Shown: positions 14,564-14,781 of the stretch, one piece after another | Layout: each line of letters starts with the position of its first letter | Position numbering within the stretch: position 1 is the first letter of the stretch | From: DATKCJ01 sp035513275 | GTDB lineage: Bacteria > Verrucomicrobiota > Verrucomicrobiia > Opitutales > Opitutaceae | Assembly: GCA_035513275.1 (NCBI GenBank) | Contig: DATKCJ010000411.1 | Span: forward strand, 1-14,781 | Direction: 5' to 3' | DNA length: 14,781 bases | The notes under the pieces: generated by a model | The model's database searches: none | What the model was told of the DNA's origin: nothing | What the model saw: the letters and a program-made list of their open reading frames with translations, nothing else | Position numbers and translations under genes: made by a program

Positions 14564-14781
14564 CACGGATCAGAAGTGATTCACCACGAAATACACGAAA
14601 CACACGAAATGGGATTTCGGAAATCAGAGGGTGCCCACGGAATACACTGAACACACGGAATGGATCCTCGATGGATTCAGAACTTTGTTCGTTGCTGAAT
14701 TCCGAGTCTTCCGTGTGTTCCGTGGGCAACTCACTTCCTTCAACTCCTCTCCTCATGACCGCAGTAACCTTTCGTGTGTTT
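14564..14781. repeat. Nested CACGAAA/CACGGAA inverted repeats running off the window
   Basis: The outer left arm (14564-14609) is a 46-base match, with three mismatches, to the reverse complement of 9436-9481. Its partner begins at 14770 (TTTCGTGTGTTT) and is cut by the window end. Inside lies a second inverted repeat of variant units: CCCACGGAA, ACACTGAA and ACACGGAA (14634-14661) against TTCCGTGTGTTCCGTGGG (14709-14726), the right arm lacking one unit. No gene is seen in 14535-14781; open frames there are translations of the repeats. Confidence 0.8.

Overview
The window is GC-rich and tightly packed. It looks like a chromosomal piece of a Verrucomicrobiota bacterium, most likely an Opitutaceae relative. 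That placement is an inference from gene content (Tat-exported heparinase II/III-like proteins, GxGYxYP proteins, exported ADP-ribosylglycohydrolase-like protein), from the near absence of Shine-Dalgarno sites, and from the intergenic repeats (GTAGCCCG-type palindromes, CACGAAA-unit repeats, heptad repeats). No RNA gene, CRISPR array, transposase or phage gene was seen.

Positions 1-7221 (+ strand) form a glycan-degradation block. It holds the 3' end of one GxGYxYP putative glycoside hydrolase, a small secreted protein of unknown function, a second full GxGYxYP protein, and two tandem Tat-exported heparinase II/III-like polysaccharide lyases of 698 and 697 aa. The last three genes are 18 and 12 bp apart and are probably one operon. 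Both enzyme families are duplicated locally. A 341-bp repeat-filled gap follows, then an SSS-family Na+/solute symporter (7563-9335), a plausible importer for the released product.

Positions 9336-13084 (+ strand) carry accessory metabolism: an isochorismatase-fold protein that seems to lack two of the three usual catalytic residues, a DegT/AHBA-type PLP aminotransferase, and an exported ADP-ribosylglycohydrolase-family protein 19 bp behind it. The minus strand then carries an Rnk/GreA-GreB-type RNA polymerase-binding protein (13104-13508) and an amidohydrolase-2-like protein with a degraded metal site (13779-14534).

The intergenic DNA is distinctive. Every gap longer than about 90 bp contains palindromic or iterated repeats, while gaps of 12-28 bp contain none, so the repeats mark likely transcription-unit borders. 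One 46-bp repeat unit occurs in opposite orientation near 9.45 kb and 14.58 kb. One repeat runs into the 5' end of the full GxGYxYP gene, which has no ATG or GTG start before its signal peptide.

Working model (inference): GxGYxYP proteins and the two lyases depolymerise an acidic or uronate-containing glycan outside the cytoplasm, the symporter takes up the product, and the aminotransferase and hydrolase-like proteins modify a breakdown product. The substrate cannot be read from the sequence.
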